64,000 nucleotides of DNA from Alphaproteobacteria bacterium (GTDB lineage Bacteria; Pseudomonadota; Alphaproteobacteria; Bin95): assembly GCA_020638555.1 (NCBI GenBank), contig JACKII010000001.1, positions 496,001-560,000 on the forward strand. Reading direction: 5' to 3'. The notes beneath the pieces are model-generated. The model was given only the letters and a program-made list of their open reading frames with translations, was not told where the DNA came from and made no database searches. Every line of letters starts with the position of its first letter. Within the stretch, counting starts at the first letter, position 1. The translations under genes and the position numbers were made by a program. Shown here piece after piece: positions 38,074 to 47,615 of this stretch.

Positions 38074-39387
38074 CTATTGTGCTTCGAGGCCCCGTTCTAA
38101 CCTTGCCAGGTCGGCCGGGTCCAGGGCGACGGTCAGATGGGCGCCGGCCTCGCGGTCCTCGCGCGCCAGCACCTGGCCGCGGCGATAGAGCCAGGCCAGC
38201 GTCTTGCCGTCGGCGTGCGCCACGTCGAGTTCGACCACCGTGCGCTGGGCGGCCAGCGCACGGTCGATGGCGCGCATCAGATCGTCGCAACCGTCGCCGG
38301 TCAGGGCCGAGGCCAGCACCCAGGCCTGGCCGTCGACGCGCTCGCGCAGCAGCGCCAGGTCTTCGGGCGGGATCAGGTCGGCCTTGTTCAGCACCTCGAT
38401 CATCGGCTTGGCGTCGTCGCCGGAAAGGCCGAGTTCCGCCAGCACCTGCTCCACGTCGCGCTTCTGCGCCGCGGAATCCGGGTCGGCGGCATCGCGGACG
38501 TGCAACAGCAGGTCGGCCTCGGTCACCTCTTCCAGGGTCGCGCGGAAGGCGGCGACCAGCTGGGTCGGCAGGTCGGAGATGAAGCCCACCGTGTCCGACA
38601 GGATCACCGTGCGCCCGCCCGGCAGCTTCACCGCGCGCATGGTCGGGTCGAGCGTGGCGAACAGCATGTCCTGGGCCATCACGTCCGCCCGGGTCAGGCG
38701 GTTGAACAGGGTGGACTTGCCGGCATTGGTGTAGCCGACCAGCGCCACCACCGGATAGGGCACCTTCTTGCGGCTGGAGCGGTGCAGGCCGCGGGTGCGC
38801 TGCACGTCGGCCAGGTCTTTTTTCAGGCGAACGATGCGGTCGTCGATCAGGCGGCGGTCGAGTTCGATCTGCCGCTCGCCGGGGCCGCCCATGAAACCGG
38901 CGCCGCCACGCTGCCGCTCCAGGTGGGTCCAGGAGCGCACCAGCCGGGTGCGCTGATAGGTGAGCTGGGCCAGTTCCACCTGCAACCGGCCTTCGGCCGT
39001 GCGGGCGCGGGCGCCGAAAATTTCCAGGATCAGGCCGGTGCGGTCGATCACCTTGGCATCGACCGCGCGTTCCAGATTGCGTTGCTGGGCCGGCGTCAGC
39101 TGGCAATCGACGATGACGACGTCGATTTCCTCCATCCGGCAGACCGTCTCGATCTGCTCGACCACGCCGGCGCCCAGCAGGGTCGCCGGGCGCACTTTCT
39201 TCACGCCCGCCACCATGGCGTGACGGACGTCCAGATCGATCGCCGCGGTCAGCCCGACAGCCTCCGTCAGGGCCGCGTCAGCAGGCCGCGATGCGGGTTG
39301 GCCGGCAATATCGGGATGAACGACGAGCGCGCGCTCCGGCTCGGGTTTGCTGTTGTGAAAGCGCGGTTCGTCGCGGTGTTCGGTCAA
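38074..39387 (-). CDS. hflX: Ribosome-associated GTPase HflX
   Basis: A 437-aa GTPase that splits stalled ribosomes. The N-terminal HflX domain is followed by the coiled segment GERQIELDRRLIDDRI and the G domain with G1 LVGYTNAGKSTLFN, G3 DTVGFISDLP and G4 LNKADL. The start appears to be TTG at 39387, overlapping the hfq stop (TTGA), so synthesis is likely coupled to hfq translation. The hfq-hflX pair is conserved in proteobacteria. Confidence 0.95.
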   Translation of the reverse strand: MTEHRDEPRFHNSKPEPERALVVHPDIAGQPASRPADAALTEAVGLTAAIDLDVRHAMVAGVKKVRPATLLGAGVVEQIETVCRMEEIDVVIVDCQLTPAQQRNLERAVDAKVIDRTGLILEIFGARARTAEGRLQVELAQLTYQRTRLVRSWTHLERQRGGAGFMGGPGERQIELDRRLIDDRIVRLKKDLADVQRTRGLHRSSRKKVPYPVVALVGYTNAGKSTLFNRLTRADVMAQDMLFATLDPTMRAVKLPGGRTVILSDTVGFISDLPTQLVAAFRATLEEVTEADLLLHVRDAADPDSAAQKRDVEQVLAELGLSGDDAKPMIEVLNKADLIPPEDLALLRERVDGQAWVLASALTGDGCDDLMRAIDRALAAQRTVVELDVAHADGKTLAWLYRRGQVLAREDREAGAHLTVALDPADLARLERGLEAQ

Positions 39388-39650
39388 ACGGCAGCCTCGC
39401 CCTCGACAGCATCACCCTCGGGGCCATCCCACAGCATCACGGGCTGGGACGGCATGACGGTGGAAATCGCGTGTTTGTAGACCAACTGGGAGTGGCCATC
39501 ACGACGCAGCAAAATCGAGAAATTGTCGAACCAGGTGATCACGCCCTGCAGCTTTACGCCATTCATCAGAAAGACGGTTACCGGCAGCTTGTTTTTACGC
39601 ACATAGTTCAGGAACACGTCCTGAAGGTTTTGTTGTTTTTGGCCGGGCAT
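39384..39650 (-). CDS. hfq: RNA chaperone Hfq
   Basis: An 88-aa Sm-like protein that forms a hexameric ring and pairs small RNAs with mRNAs. The core QNLQDVFLNYVRKNKLPVTVFL followed by NGVKLQGVITWFDNFSILL and the Sm2 motif YKHAISTV are nearly canonical for alphaproteobacterial Hfq. I chose ATG 39650 (MPGQKQQ); a longer frame from 39698 lacks homology. The 111-base gap upstream contains TTGACC on the minus strand (plus 39755-39760), a possible -35 box, but no convincing -10. Confidence 0.97.
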   Translation of the reverse strand: MPGQKQQNLQDVFLNYVRKNKLPVTVFLMNGVKLQGVITWFDNFSILLRRDGHSQLVYKHAISTVMPSQPVMLWDGPEGDAVEGEAAV

Positions 39651-39761
39651 CGCTCTGCCCCTTTCTTTTTTGCACTGTGGAGTCGGCACGGACAACATTG
39701 GGCAGTCGCTATCGTTCCGATAATTGCCAGTCGGACTTGTGATAACGATTCCCAGGTCAAA

Positions 39762-40430
39762 TTAAGAACTGCCAAGGGATAGCACAAGCCTTTGTTGCAC
39801 TTGCACAAGCCCATCCGCCAGCATGTCGGGCGCCATTCCGGGGGGGAGGACGGCCGGGTTGGCGGCGGCATGCCGCACCACTACCGCAGTGCAGCCCGCG
39901 GCGCGCGCGGTTTTCAGATCGGTGGCGGAATCGCCGATGAACCAGACGTCCGGGCCGGGGGCAATGCCGGTCCCGGCCAGCGCCAGATACACCGGCGCCG
40001 GGTCGGGCTTGTCGCGCTCGGCATCGGTGGCACCGACCATGGCGTGGAAGCGGTGTTGCCAGCCCAGATGACTGGCTTCCTTGCGCAGATGCCGGCCGCT
40101 CTTGTTGGAGACCAGCGCGACGGTCAGCGGCCGGGCGGCATCCAGCAGCGCCTCGGCGCCGTCCAGGACGGTTAGCAGGTCGAGATGGTCGCGCTCGAAG
40201 CCGGCGTAGAAAATGTCGCGCGCCCGCTGCCAGTCGTCGCCGAACAACACGGGAAAGCTGTCGCGTTGCGAGGCGCTGATGCGATCCATCGCCTCCGGGC
40301 GGCTCCAGGTCGGCTTGCCGAAGGCGGCCAGCGCCTCGTTGATGCCGGAGACGATGGCATCCCAGTTGTCGACCAGGGTGCCGTCCCAGTCGAACAGCAG
40401 CGCGCGGGGCCGGGGCAGCGAACCGGTCAT
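39762..40430 (-). CDS. HAD-superfamily hydrolase (phosphoglycolate phosphatase-like)
   Basis: A 222-aa HAD subfamily I phosphatase. The nucleophile motif is LLFDWDGTLVDN, motif II lies in VALVSNKS, and the metal motif is WFIGDSATDLKTA. The fold matches Gph-like phosphatases, but without experimental data the substrate stays unknown. Start ATG 40430 overlaps the dat stop by 4 bases. It lies between dat and hfq in the NtrYX-TrkA-Hfq region. Confidence 0.87.
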   Translation of the reverse strand: MTGSLPRPRALLFDWDGTLVDNWDAIVSGINEALAAFGKPTWSRPEAMDRISASQRDSFPVLFGDDWQRARDIFYAGFERDHLDLLTVLDGAEALLDAARPLTVALVSNKSGRHLRKEASHLGWQHRFHAMVGATDAERDKPDPAPVYLALAGTGIAPGPDVWFIGDSATDLKTARAAGCTAVVVRHAAANPAVLPPGMAPDMLADGLVQVQQRLVLSLGSS

Positions 40431-41293
40431 GAGGGCATGGCTCCGGTGGCGGAGAAGGTGCGGTAGTGCCCGGCCAGGGCCAGGCTGAGGCTGCCGGGCC
40501 GGCCGTTCGCCACCGCGTCGTCGTCGATGCGCACGATGGGGTAGACGCCGGTGGTGGTGGAGGTCATGAACGCCTCGCGCGCGCCCTTGGCCTCGGCGAG
40601 GGTGAACGGCCGCTCCTCCACGGTCATGCCCGCCGCCCGCGCGATGCTCAGCACCCGGTCGCGGGTGATGCCGCCAAGAATGGCGTTGGTGGCGGGGTGT
40701 GTCACCAGCCGGCCCTCGCCGTCGACGATGAAGGCGTTGGTGGAGCCGCCTTCGGTGACGACGCCGTCGCTTTCGCGGGTGAACCAGGCCTCGAATGCGC
40801 CGTGTTCGCGCGCCTTCTGCTTGGCCAGCACGTTCGGCAGCAGCGCCACCGACTTCACGTCGCAGCGTTGCCAGCGGATTTCCGGCACGCTGAGGACGGC
40901 CGTTCCGGTCTGCACCTGCGCCTCGCTCGGCAGGCCCTGGCGGCGGCAGGTCATGACCAGGGTGGGCGTGGCCCGGCGCGGGAAGGGGGCGTCGCGGCGG
41001 GCCTGGCCGCGGGTGAGTTGCAGATAGACGATGCCCTCGCGCACCCGGTTGCGGCGCATCACCTCGGCCATGACCCGGCGCAGCGCGGCGCGAGGCATGG
41101 CCGGCGGCAGGCGCAGCGCGCCGAGCGAGCGGTCCCAGCGGTCCAGATGCGGCAGCTCGTCCACGAACCGGCCCCGGTCGATGGCGATCACCTCATAGAC
41201 GCCGTCGGCGAACTGGAAGCCGCGGTCCTCGACCGAGACCCGGGCTTCGGCATGGGGGCAATAGCGGCCGTTGACATAGGCAACGCGGCTCAT
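40427..41293 (-). CDS. dat: D-amino-acid aminotransferase (class IV PLP enzyme)
   Basis: A 288-aa fold-type IV aminotransferase that interconverts D-amino acids and 2-oxo acids, often supplying D-glutamate or D-alanine for the cell wall. The N-terminus YVNGRYCPHAEARVSVEDRGFQF is typical. The PLP-lysine segment is SVALLPNVLAKQKAREHG and the phosphate-binding motif is TEGGSTNAF. Branched-chain aminotransferase or aminodeoxychorismate lyase are related alternatives, but this gene sits next to trkA in many alphaproteobacteria as dat. It is 12 bases from trkA. Confidence 0.88.
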   Translation of the reverse strand: MSRVAYVNGRYCPHAEARVSVEDRGFQFADGVYEVIAIDRGRFVDELPHLDRWDRSLGALRLPPAMPRAALRRVMAEVMRRNRVREGIVYLQLTRGQARRDAPFPRRATPTLVMTCRRQGLPSEAQVQTGTAVLSVPEIRWQRCDVKSVALLPNVLAKQKAREHGAFEAWFTRESDGVVTEGGSTNAFIVDGEGRLVTHPATNAILGGITRDRVLSIARAAGMTVEERPFTLAEAKGAREAFMTSTTTGVYPIVRIDDDAVANGRPGSLSLALAGHYRTFSATGAMPS

Positions 41294-41305
41294 GGGGCAC
41301 TCTCT

Positions 41306-42682
41306 TCAGAAATGTTCGATGCTGACGGCAAAGATGCGCTCGACGCGCTTGATGACGGATTCGACGGCAAAGAGGATGACGCGGTCGCCGGCGCGGATGA
41401 TGGTGTCGGGCCGGGGGATGATCACCTTGCCCTCGCGCACCACCGCGCCGACCATGGCGCCGTGCGGCAGCTTCGAGTCCGAGAGCGGCTTGCCGACAAT
41501 GCCGGACGATTCCATGGCCTCGATGTCGATGATCTCGCCGAACTGGTCGCCGATGGAATGCACCGCCCGCACCCGGCCGCGGCGGACATGCTGCAGGATG
41601 ATCGAGGCGGTGATGGCGCGCGGGTTGATGACCACGTCGATGTCGAGCGGCTGCAACAGCGCCGAATAGGCCGGGCGCGTCACCAAGGCGATGGCCTGGT
41701 TGGTGCCGAAGCGCTTGGCGAGCAGGGCGGACAGGATGTTGGTTTCGTCGTGATCGGTCACCGCGATGATGGTGTCGGCCCGCTTGGCGTTGGCCTCCTC
41801 CAGCAGGTCCGGGTCCATGGCGTCGCCGTTCAGCACCGTGGTGCGCGGCAGCCGTTGCGCCGCGGTCTGGGCGCGGGCCGGATCCAGCTCGATCAGCAGG
41901 GCGGAAATATCGCGGTCTTCTTCCTCGATGATGCGCGCCAGGCGCTGGCCGATATTGCCGCCGCCGATGATCAGCACCCGGTGGCTTTCCGGCTCTTCCA
42001 GCCCGACCGCGGCCATGGCGCGGGGCACGTGCAGCGTGTCGGCGACGAAATACAGTTCGTCGCGGGGGAAAAGCTGGTCCTGGTCGCTGGGCACGAAGCC
42101 CCGGCCCTCGCGCACCACGCCGACCGCCTGGATGTTCAGATCCGGGAACAGGGCGGTGAGCTGGCGCAGCGGCGTGTTGATGATCGGGCAGTCCTCGCCC
42201 AGGCGCACGCCGATCAACCGCACGGCATTGTCTGCCAGTTCGATCATCTCGATGGCGCCGGGGGCGTGCAGGCGGCGCATGATCGCGCGTGCCACCTCCT
42301 GCTCGGGCGAGATGATGACGTTGATCGGCAGGCCCTCCTCGCCGAACAGCTTCGCCCAGCGCTCGGACGAATATTCCTGGTCGCGCACGCGGGCGATCTT
42401 GGTCGGGATGTGGAACAGGGTGTGGCCGACCATGCAGGCCATCATGTTCACTTCGTCCGACACGGTGGCGGCGATGATCATGTCGGCGTCGGCCGCGCCC
42501 GCCTGCTCCAGCACGCCGGGGCGCGAGGCGTAGCCGACAATGCCGCGCACATCCAGGCTATCGTCCAGGCGCCGAATCAACTCCGGCGACTGGTCGATCA
42601 CCACCACGTCGTTTTCCTCGCTCGACAGGTGGCGGGCCAGGGTGGTGCCCACCTGACCGGCGCCGCAGACGATCACTTTCAT
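41306..42682 (-). CDS. trkA: Trk potassium system regulatory protein TrkA
   Basis: A 458-aa cytosolic NAD(H)-binding gating subunit of the Trk K+ uptake system. Two RCK units are visible: the first Rossmann motif GAGQVGTTLARHL at residue 7 and the second IIGGGNIGQRLARI near 235, each followed by a TrkA-C domain (GVVREGRGFVPSDQDQL and VVREGKVIIPRPDTII). The partner TrkH/TrkG channel is not in the window. Location directly downstream of ntrX (10-base gap) is conserved in alphaproteobacteria. Confidence 0.95.
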   Translation of the reverse strand: MKVIVCGAGQVGTTLARHLSSEENDVVVIDQSPELIRRLDDSLDVRGIVGYASRPGVLEQAGAADADMIIAATVSDEVNMMACMVGHTLFHIPTKIARVRDQEYSSERWAKLFGEEGLPINVIISPEQEVARAIMRRLHAPGAIEMIELADNAVRLIGVRLGEDCPIINTPLRQLTALFPDLNIQAVGVVREGRGFVPSDQDQLFPRDELYFVADTLHVPRAMAAVGLEEPESHRVLIIGGGNIGQRLARIIEEEDRDISALLIELDPARAQTAAQRLPRTTVLNGDAMDPDLLEEANAKRADTIIAVTDHDETNILSALLAKRFGTNQAIALVTRPAYSALLQPLDIDVVINPRAITASIILQHVRRGRVRAVHSIGDQFGEIIDIEAMESSGIVGKPLSDSKLPHGAMVGAVVREGKVIIPRPDTIIRAGDRVILFAVESVIKRVERIFAVSIEHF

Positions 42683-42692
42683 GGTTCAGCGC

Positions 42693-44066
42693 TCACGGCC
42701 GTTCGCTCCCGACGGTCAGGCCCAGGGATTTGAGCTTGCGATGCAGGGCGGACCGCTCCATGCCGACGAATCCCGCGGTGCGGGAAATGTTGCCGCCGAA
42801 GCGGGTGACCTGGGCCAGCAGATATTCCCGTTCGAAATGCTCGCGCGCCTCGCGCAATGGCATCCCGACCAGCTCCGCCGCCAGGCTGGCCTCGCCTTCG
42901 GCCAGTCGGCCGGTGATTTCCGGGGGAAGGGCATCGGTGCCGATGGCGTCCTGATCGCCGGCCATGATCAGCATCCGCTCCATGGTGTTGCGCAACTGCC
43001 GCACATTGCCCGGCCAGTGATAGGCTTGCAACTGTGCCATGGCCTCTGCGGTGACATGGCCCGGTTGCCGCCCGGTGAGGCGGGCGGCCAGCGCCAGGAA
43101 ATGGGCGGCGAGGTCGGGGATGTCGTCGCGCCGGGCGTTGAGCGGCGGCACGTCGATCGGCACCACCGCCAGGCGGTAGAACAATTCCTGGCGGAACCTG
43201 CCGGCCTCCGCCGCCGCCTGCAGGTCGCGGCTGGTGGTGGCGAGCACGCGCACCTGGACCTGGACCGGGGCGATGCCGCCGACGCGCACGAACGACTGTT
43301 CCTGCAACACGCGCAGGATCTTGGCCTGGGTTTCCAGCGGCATGTCGGAGATTTCGTCCAGCAGCAGCGTGCCGCCATGGGCCTGTTCGAACAGGCCGAT
43401 ACGGCGCTGGCCGCTGTCGGTTTCCGCACCGAACAGCTCGATCTCCATCGTCTCCGGCGCGATCGACGCGCAGTTGACGACGACGAACGGCCCTTCGGCC
43501 TGGCGCGAGGCCATGTGGATCTGGCGGGCCACCACCTCCTTGCCGGCGCCGCTGGGGCCGGCGATCAGCACGCGGCTGTTGGTCGGGCCGACCTTGGCGA
43601 TGGCCTGGCGGATGGTCTTCATCGCCGGCGATTGGCCGATCAGTTCGACGTCGATGCCGGCGCGCAGGCGCAGTTCTTCCACCTCGCGCCGCAGGCGGGC
43701 GTCGGCGAGGGCGCGCTCGACCACCAGCAGCAGCCGGTCGGTCTTGAACGGCTTTTCGATGAAGTCGAAGGCGCCGCCGTGAATGGCGGAGACCGCCATT
43801 TCGATCGTGCCGTGGCCGCTGATCATGACCACCGGCACGTCCGGCACGGCGCTCTGAAACTCCTGCAGCAGTTCGATGCCGTCGAGCCGGCTGCCTTCCA
43901 ACCATACGTCGAGGACGATCAGGTTGGGGCGCCGGCCCGCGACCGCCGCCAGCGCCTGATCCGCGCTGCCGGCCTGCCGGGTTTCGTAGCCTTCGTCTTC
44001 CAATAATCCGCTGATGAGGAGGCGAATGTCAGCCTCGTCATCGACCACCAATATGTCGTACGCCAT
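42693..44066 (-). CDS. ntrX: NtrX response regulator
   Basis: A 457-aa DNA-binding regulator paired with NtrY. The receiver domain has the DDEAD pocket and phospho-acceptor LIVLDVWLEG; the AAA+ domain has Walker A GPSGAGKEVVA and Walker B GGTLLLDEISDMP; the C-terminus has a Fis-type helix-turn-helix (FGGNISRTAGFVGMERSALHRKL). The sigma-54-contact GAFTGA loop is absent (LFGAETDSGQRRIG instead), as known for NtrX, so it probably does not activate sigma-54. It overlaps ntrY by 29 bases. Confidence 0.95.
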   Translation of the reverse strand: MAYDILVVDDEADIRLLISGLLEDEGYETRQAGSADQALAAVAGRRPNLIVLDVWLEGSRLDGIELLQEFQSAVPDVPVVMISGHGTIEMAVSAIHGGAFDFIEKPFKTDRLLLVVERALADARLRREVEELRLRAGIDVELIGQSPAMKTIRQAIAKVGPTNSRVLIAGPSGAGKEVVARQIHMASRQAEGPFVVVNCASIAPETMEIELFGAETDSGQRRIGLFEQAHGGTLLLDEISDMPLETQAKILRVLQEQSFVRVGGIAPVQVQVRVLATTSRDLQAAAEAGRFRQELFYRLAVVPIDVPPLNARRDDIPDLAAHFLALAARLTGRQPGHVTAEAMAQLQAYHWPGNVRQLRNTMERMLIMAGDQDAIGTDALPPEITGRLAEGEASLAAELVGMPLREAREHFEREYLLAQVTRFGGNISRTAGFVGMERSALHRKLKSLGLTVGSERP

Positions 44067-46314
44067 GCTCCTGGCCCTGTGACGGCAGCCGGTCGGCGAT
44101 GGTCACGCACACAAGGGCACCACCGCCTGAGGCATCGAGGAATACCAGATTCCCTCCGTGATCGGAGGCGATTTTTTGCACGATTGCGAGTCCAAGCCCC
44201 GTACCGCGCGCTCTTGTTGTCACATAAGGATCGGCCAGGCGGTCGCGCAAGTGCGCCGGAATGCCAGGGCCGTTGTCGGTGACCTCGATGATGGTTTCGC
44301 CGTCGCCCTGGCGGAGCGCGACCGTGATGCGGCCGGGCGGGGCGGCCTCGCCCTCCTCCTCGGCCCGGCGCTCGATCGCCTCGGCCGCGTTCTGGAGCAG
44401 GTTGGTGAACACCCGCGCCAGTTGTTGCGGATCGCAGGTCACCTGGAGCGGGTCGGGCTCGCTCGTCAGGGCGAAGGCGATGGAGGGGGCCGCGTTCTGT
44501 TGCAGCGCGATGGCCTCGCGGGCAATGGCCGTCAGGTTGCTGGGCGTCGGCCGGGGGGCCGGCAGGCGGGCGAAATTGGAAAACTCGTCCACCAGCTGGC
44601 GCAAGCCCTCCACCTGCCGTACGATGGTGTCGGTGCAGAGCTGGAAGGTCTCCGGGTCGTTGCTGACCTGGGAGAGATAGCGCCGTTTCAGACGCTCGGC
44701 CGACAACTGGATCGGGGTGAGCGGGTTCTTGATCTCGTGGGCGATGCGCCGGGCGATGTCGGACCAGGCGGCCTTGCGCTGGGCGTCCAGCAGTTCGGTG
44801 ATGTTGGTGAAGGTGACGACGCTGCCGGCATCGCCGCCGGTCTCCGCGGTCACGCGCACCAGGAAGGTGCGGGTGCCGTCGGGCGTGGGGTAGTCGATCT
44901 GGCCTTCGGTCGTGCTGCCCTTCCAGCGCCGGGCGCGCTCGATCAGCGGGCCGATGTCCGACAGCAGATCGGCCAGCGGCCGGTCGCGGTATTCGTCGAG
45001 ATCGATCCCCAGCAACTGGCTGGCCATGCGGTTGGGAAAGCGGATGCGGTCCTCATGGTCCAGGCCGACCACGCCCGCCGACACGCCGGCCAGCACCGCC
45101 TCGGTGAACATGCGGCGCTGGTCGAGCTGGCGGTTCGCTTCCACCAGTTCCTGGCGCTGGGCCAGGAGTTGCTGGGTCATGCGGTTGAAGGTTCGGCCGA
45201 GCGTCTGGAACTCCGCCACCTCCCCCATCGGGCCGAGCCGCACTTCCAGGTCGCCGGCCCGCACCCGCTCCGCCGCCTCGACCAGGGCGGCGATGGGGCG
45301 GGTGAGGCGGCCGGCGAAGACCAGGCCGAACCAGACCGCCACCACCACCAGCAGCAGGGTGAGCATGGCAAAGATGACGGCGAAGGTCAGCTCGATATCG
45401 CCGCGTTCGGTTTGCAGGCGCTGGAAGCGGCCGACGGCGGCGCGCACGTCGGCGACATGGCGCAGCACCTCCTGGTCGACGGCGCGGGCGATATAGAGAA
45501 AGCGCTCCGGCTCGCCGTCCAGTTTCACCAGGCCGCGCAGCTGGTCGCCGGAATGGCCGACGACCACGGCCACCTGTCCGTTGCGGGCCTCTTCTATGGC
45601 CCAGTCGGGCACCAGTTCCCGCGCCATGGACGCCAGGTCGCCGACGCGGGCTGCCACGGCGCCGTCGGCGGAAAAGATGATCGCCGCCTGCAGGCCGCGC
45701 CAGCGCAAATGGCGTTCCAGGAAGGCGGTGAGCGCCTCTTTGGTGTCGCCGATTTCGGCGCGGTCGCGGCGCAGGTCGGCCGCCACGGCCAGCGTGTCGC
45801 GGGCGGCGGCGCGCCCGTGCTCCTGCAAATAGGCATCGGCCACGGTCAGGGAGTCGCGCAGCGCCTCGTCCACCTGCTGGCTGAACCAGCCCTGCAGGCC
45901 GAAATGCAGGAAGACGACGCTGAACGTGGTCACCAGCACCGTCGGACCGCCGGCCATCAGGCTGAACAGATAGACCAGCCGGACGTGCAGGCCCGAGCCG
46001 GCCAGGCCGCGCCGCCGTTCGCCCCAGAGCTTCACCACCCGGCGCGTGACCAGCACCGCCACGGCCAGGAACAGCACCAGGTCCAGATTGAGCAGCGCCA
46101 GCAGCACCGACGGGGTTGCGGGCAGAAAGGTGGCCGAGCCGCTGAAGACCGTATAGGTCAGCAGCGAGGCGATGAAGGCCGCCACCACCAGGGCCAGTCC
46201 CAGGCGCTGGCCCAGGCGCCAGCGTTTCCACAACGCCCTGAGCCGCCCGGCCGGACGGGGTGGCGTCGGTGGGGCGGCGGGGTCGGTGGGGTCGGTTGGC
46301 GCGGTCGTCGTCAC
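44038..46314 (-). CDS. ntrY: NtrY sensor histidine kinase
   Basis: A 758-aa membrane kinase linked to nitrogen and redox control. Several N-terminal helices are followed by a periplasmic domain of about 200 aa, another helix (LTFAVIFAMLTLLLVVVAVWFG), HAMP, a PAS domain, the H-box RIAHEIKNPLTPIQLSAERL and a GHKL ATPase domain (DNGPGIP, GTGLGLAIVQ). I chose GTG 46314 (TTTAPTDPTD follows) because the ATG at 46389 would overlap the upstream M20 gene by 53 bases with unconserved residues. No ntrBC pair precedes it in the window. Confidence 0.93.
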   Translation of the reverse strand: MTTTAPTDPTDPAAPPTPPRPAGRLRALWKRWRLGQRLGLALVVAAFIASLLTYTVFSGSATFLPATPSVLLALLNLDLVLFLAVAVLVTRRVVKLWGERRRGLAGSGLHVRLVYLFSLMAGGPTVLVTTFSVVFLHFGLQGWFSQQVDEALRDSLTVADAYLQEHGRAAARDTLAVAADLRRDRAEIGDTKEALTAFLERHLRWRGLQAAIIFSADGAVAARVGDLASMARELVPDWAIEEARNGQVAVVVGHSGDQLRGLVKLDGEPERFLYIARAVDQEVLRHVADVRAAVGRFQRLQTERGDIELTFAVIFAMLTLLLVVVAVWFGLVFAGRLTRPIAALVEAAERVRAGDLEVRLGPMGEVAEFQTLGRTFNRMTQQLLAQRQELVEANRQLDQRRMFTEAVLAGVSAGVVGLDHEDRIRFPNRMASQLLGIDLDEYRDRPLADLLSDIGPLIERARRWKGSTTEGQIDYPTPDGTRTFLVRVTAETGGDAGSVVTFTNITELLDAQRKAAWSDIARRIAHEIKNPLTPIQLSAERLKRRYLSQVSNDPETFQLCTDTIVRQVEGLRQLVDEFSNFARLPAPRPTPSNLTAIAREAIALQQNAAPSIAFALTSEPDPLQVTCDPQQLARVFTNLLQNAAEAIERRAEEEGEAAPPGRITVALRQGDGETIIEVTDNGPGIPAHLRDRLADPYVTTRARGTGLGLAIVQKIASDHGGNLVFLDASGGGALVCVTIADRLPSQGQEHGVRHIGGR

Positions 46315-46336
46315 GCCCTTTCGCCTAGCGCGGTTC

Positions 46337-47515
46337 TCAACCCCGGGCAAGCTCCTGCTCGACCAGCATGGCCCAATAGCTGGCGCCATAGGGCAGGGCC
46401 GCGTCGTTGAAGTCGTAGCGCGGATTGTGCACGACGACGCTGCCGTATTCGCCGGGCGCGCCGTTGCCGAGGCGGATATAGCAACCGGGTTTCTCGTTCA
46501 GCATGAACGAGAAATCCTCCGAGCCCATGCCCTGGGGCGCGTCGGTGGAGACCTTGTCCTCGCCCAGCAGGGCCCGGCCGACGGCGGCGCATTTTTCCAT
46601 GTGGGATTCGTCGTTGACGGTTGGCGGGTAGCGGCGTTCGTAGCGCACGGTGGCCGTGGCCTCGTGGGCGGTGGCGATGCTCTCGGCCAGCGCCCGCATG
46701 CGCGCCTCGGTCTGGTCCTGCACCTCCGGCTTGAAGCAGCGCACGGTGCCGCGCAGCACCACCTGCTGCGGGATCACGTTCCAGGTGTCGCCGCCATGCA
46801 CCTGGGTGACGCTGACGACGACGCTGTCGATCGGGTTGACGTTGCGGCTGGCGATGGTCTGGAGGCCGAGCACGATCTGCGCCTGCACCACCACCGGGTC
46901 GACGCCCTGGTTCGGCCGGGCGGCGTGGGTGCCGTAGCCCTCCACCACGATCTCGAAAATGTCATAGCCGGCCATGGCTGGGCCGGCGCGCATCGCCATC
47001 TCGCCCACTGGCATGCCGGGCGAGTTGTGCATGCCGTAGACCGCGTGCGCTGGGAAGCGGTCGAACAGCCCTTCCTCGACCATGACCCGGCCGCCGCCCT
47101 CGTTCTCCTCCGCCGGCTGGAAGATGAAATAGACGGTGCCGTCGAAATTCCGGCTTTCGGCCAGGTATTTGGCCGCGCCCATCAGCATGGTGGAGTGGCC
47201 GTCATGGCCGCAGGCGTGCATTTTGCCGGGGATTTGGCTCTTGTGCGCCACATCGTTGGCTTCGAGAATGTCGAGCGCGTCCATGTCGGCCCGGAGCGCG
47301 ATGGTGCGGTTGGAACTGCCGTTGCGCAGCACGGCGACGATGCCGGTCTGGGCGATGCCGCGGTGGATTTCGTCGAGGCCGAAGGTTTCCAGCTTCTCGG
47401 CGATATAGTCGCTGGTCCAGTGTTCCTCGAACGCGGTTTCGGGATGGGCGTGCAGGTCGCGCCGCCAGCCGGTCATCTCCTCGTGCAGGTCGGCGATGCG
47501 GTTGATGATCGGCAT
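46337..47515 (-). CDS. M20-family amidohydrolase (hippurate hydrolase-like)
   Basis: A 392-aa zinc-dependent amidohydrolase of the AbgB/HipO/ILR1 group. The N-terminal WRRDLHAHPETAFEE, the metal motif MHACGHDGHSTML with catalytic aspartate, and FQPAEENEGGGRVMVEEG are all present, as is the dimerisation domain HAARPNQGVDP. It would cleave N-acyl or N-aroyl amino acids, giving a free amino acid and an acid such as benzoate; the substrate is unproven. Such a product could feed the box pathway, though boxC is 16 kb away. A palindromic repeat lies upstream of ATG 47515. Confidence 0.9.
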   Translation of the reverse strand: MPIINRIADLHEEMTGWRRDLHAHPETAFEEHWTSDYIAEKLETFGLDEIHRGIAQTGIVAVLRNGSSNRTIALRADMDALDILEANDVAHKSQIPGKMHACGHDGHSTMLMGAAKYLAESRNFDGTVYFIFQPAEENEGGGRVMVEEGLFDRFPAHAVYGMHNSPGMPVGEMAMRAGPAMAGYDIFEIVVEGYGTHAARPNQGVDPVVVQAQIVLGLQTIASRNVNPIDSVVVSVTQVHGGDTWNVIPQQVVLRGTVRCFKPEVQDQTEARMRALAESIATAHEATATVRYERRYPPTVNDESHMEKCAAVGRALLGEDKVSTDAPQGMGSEDFSFMLNEKPGCYIRLGNGAPGEYGSVVVHNPRYDFNDAALPYGASYWAMLVEQELARG

Positions 47516-47615
47516 GGGGGGTCCTTCGCGGCAGGCGGTTTCGGGCACACCCGATGGTGGCGCGGCGGGGGGCGGATGTCCAGGGCGGGGCGGTGCGCGC
47601 GGTTCCCGCGCATGG

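Noticed and set aside
39755..39760. hfq promoter based on TTGACC on the minus strand
   Set aside because: No convincing -10 box at the right spacing; kept only as a remark under hfq.
46315..46389. Longer NtrY start at ATG 46389
   Set aside because: The extra 25 residues overlap the end of the M20 gene and show no similarity to NtrY; GTG 46314 gives the expected start.
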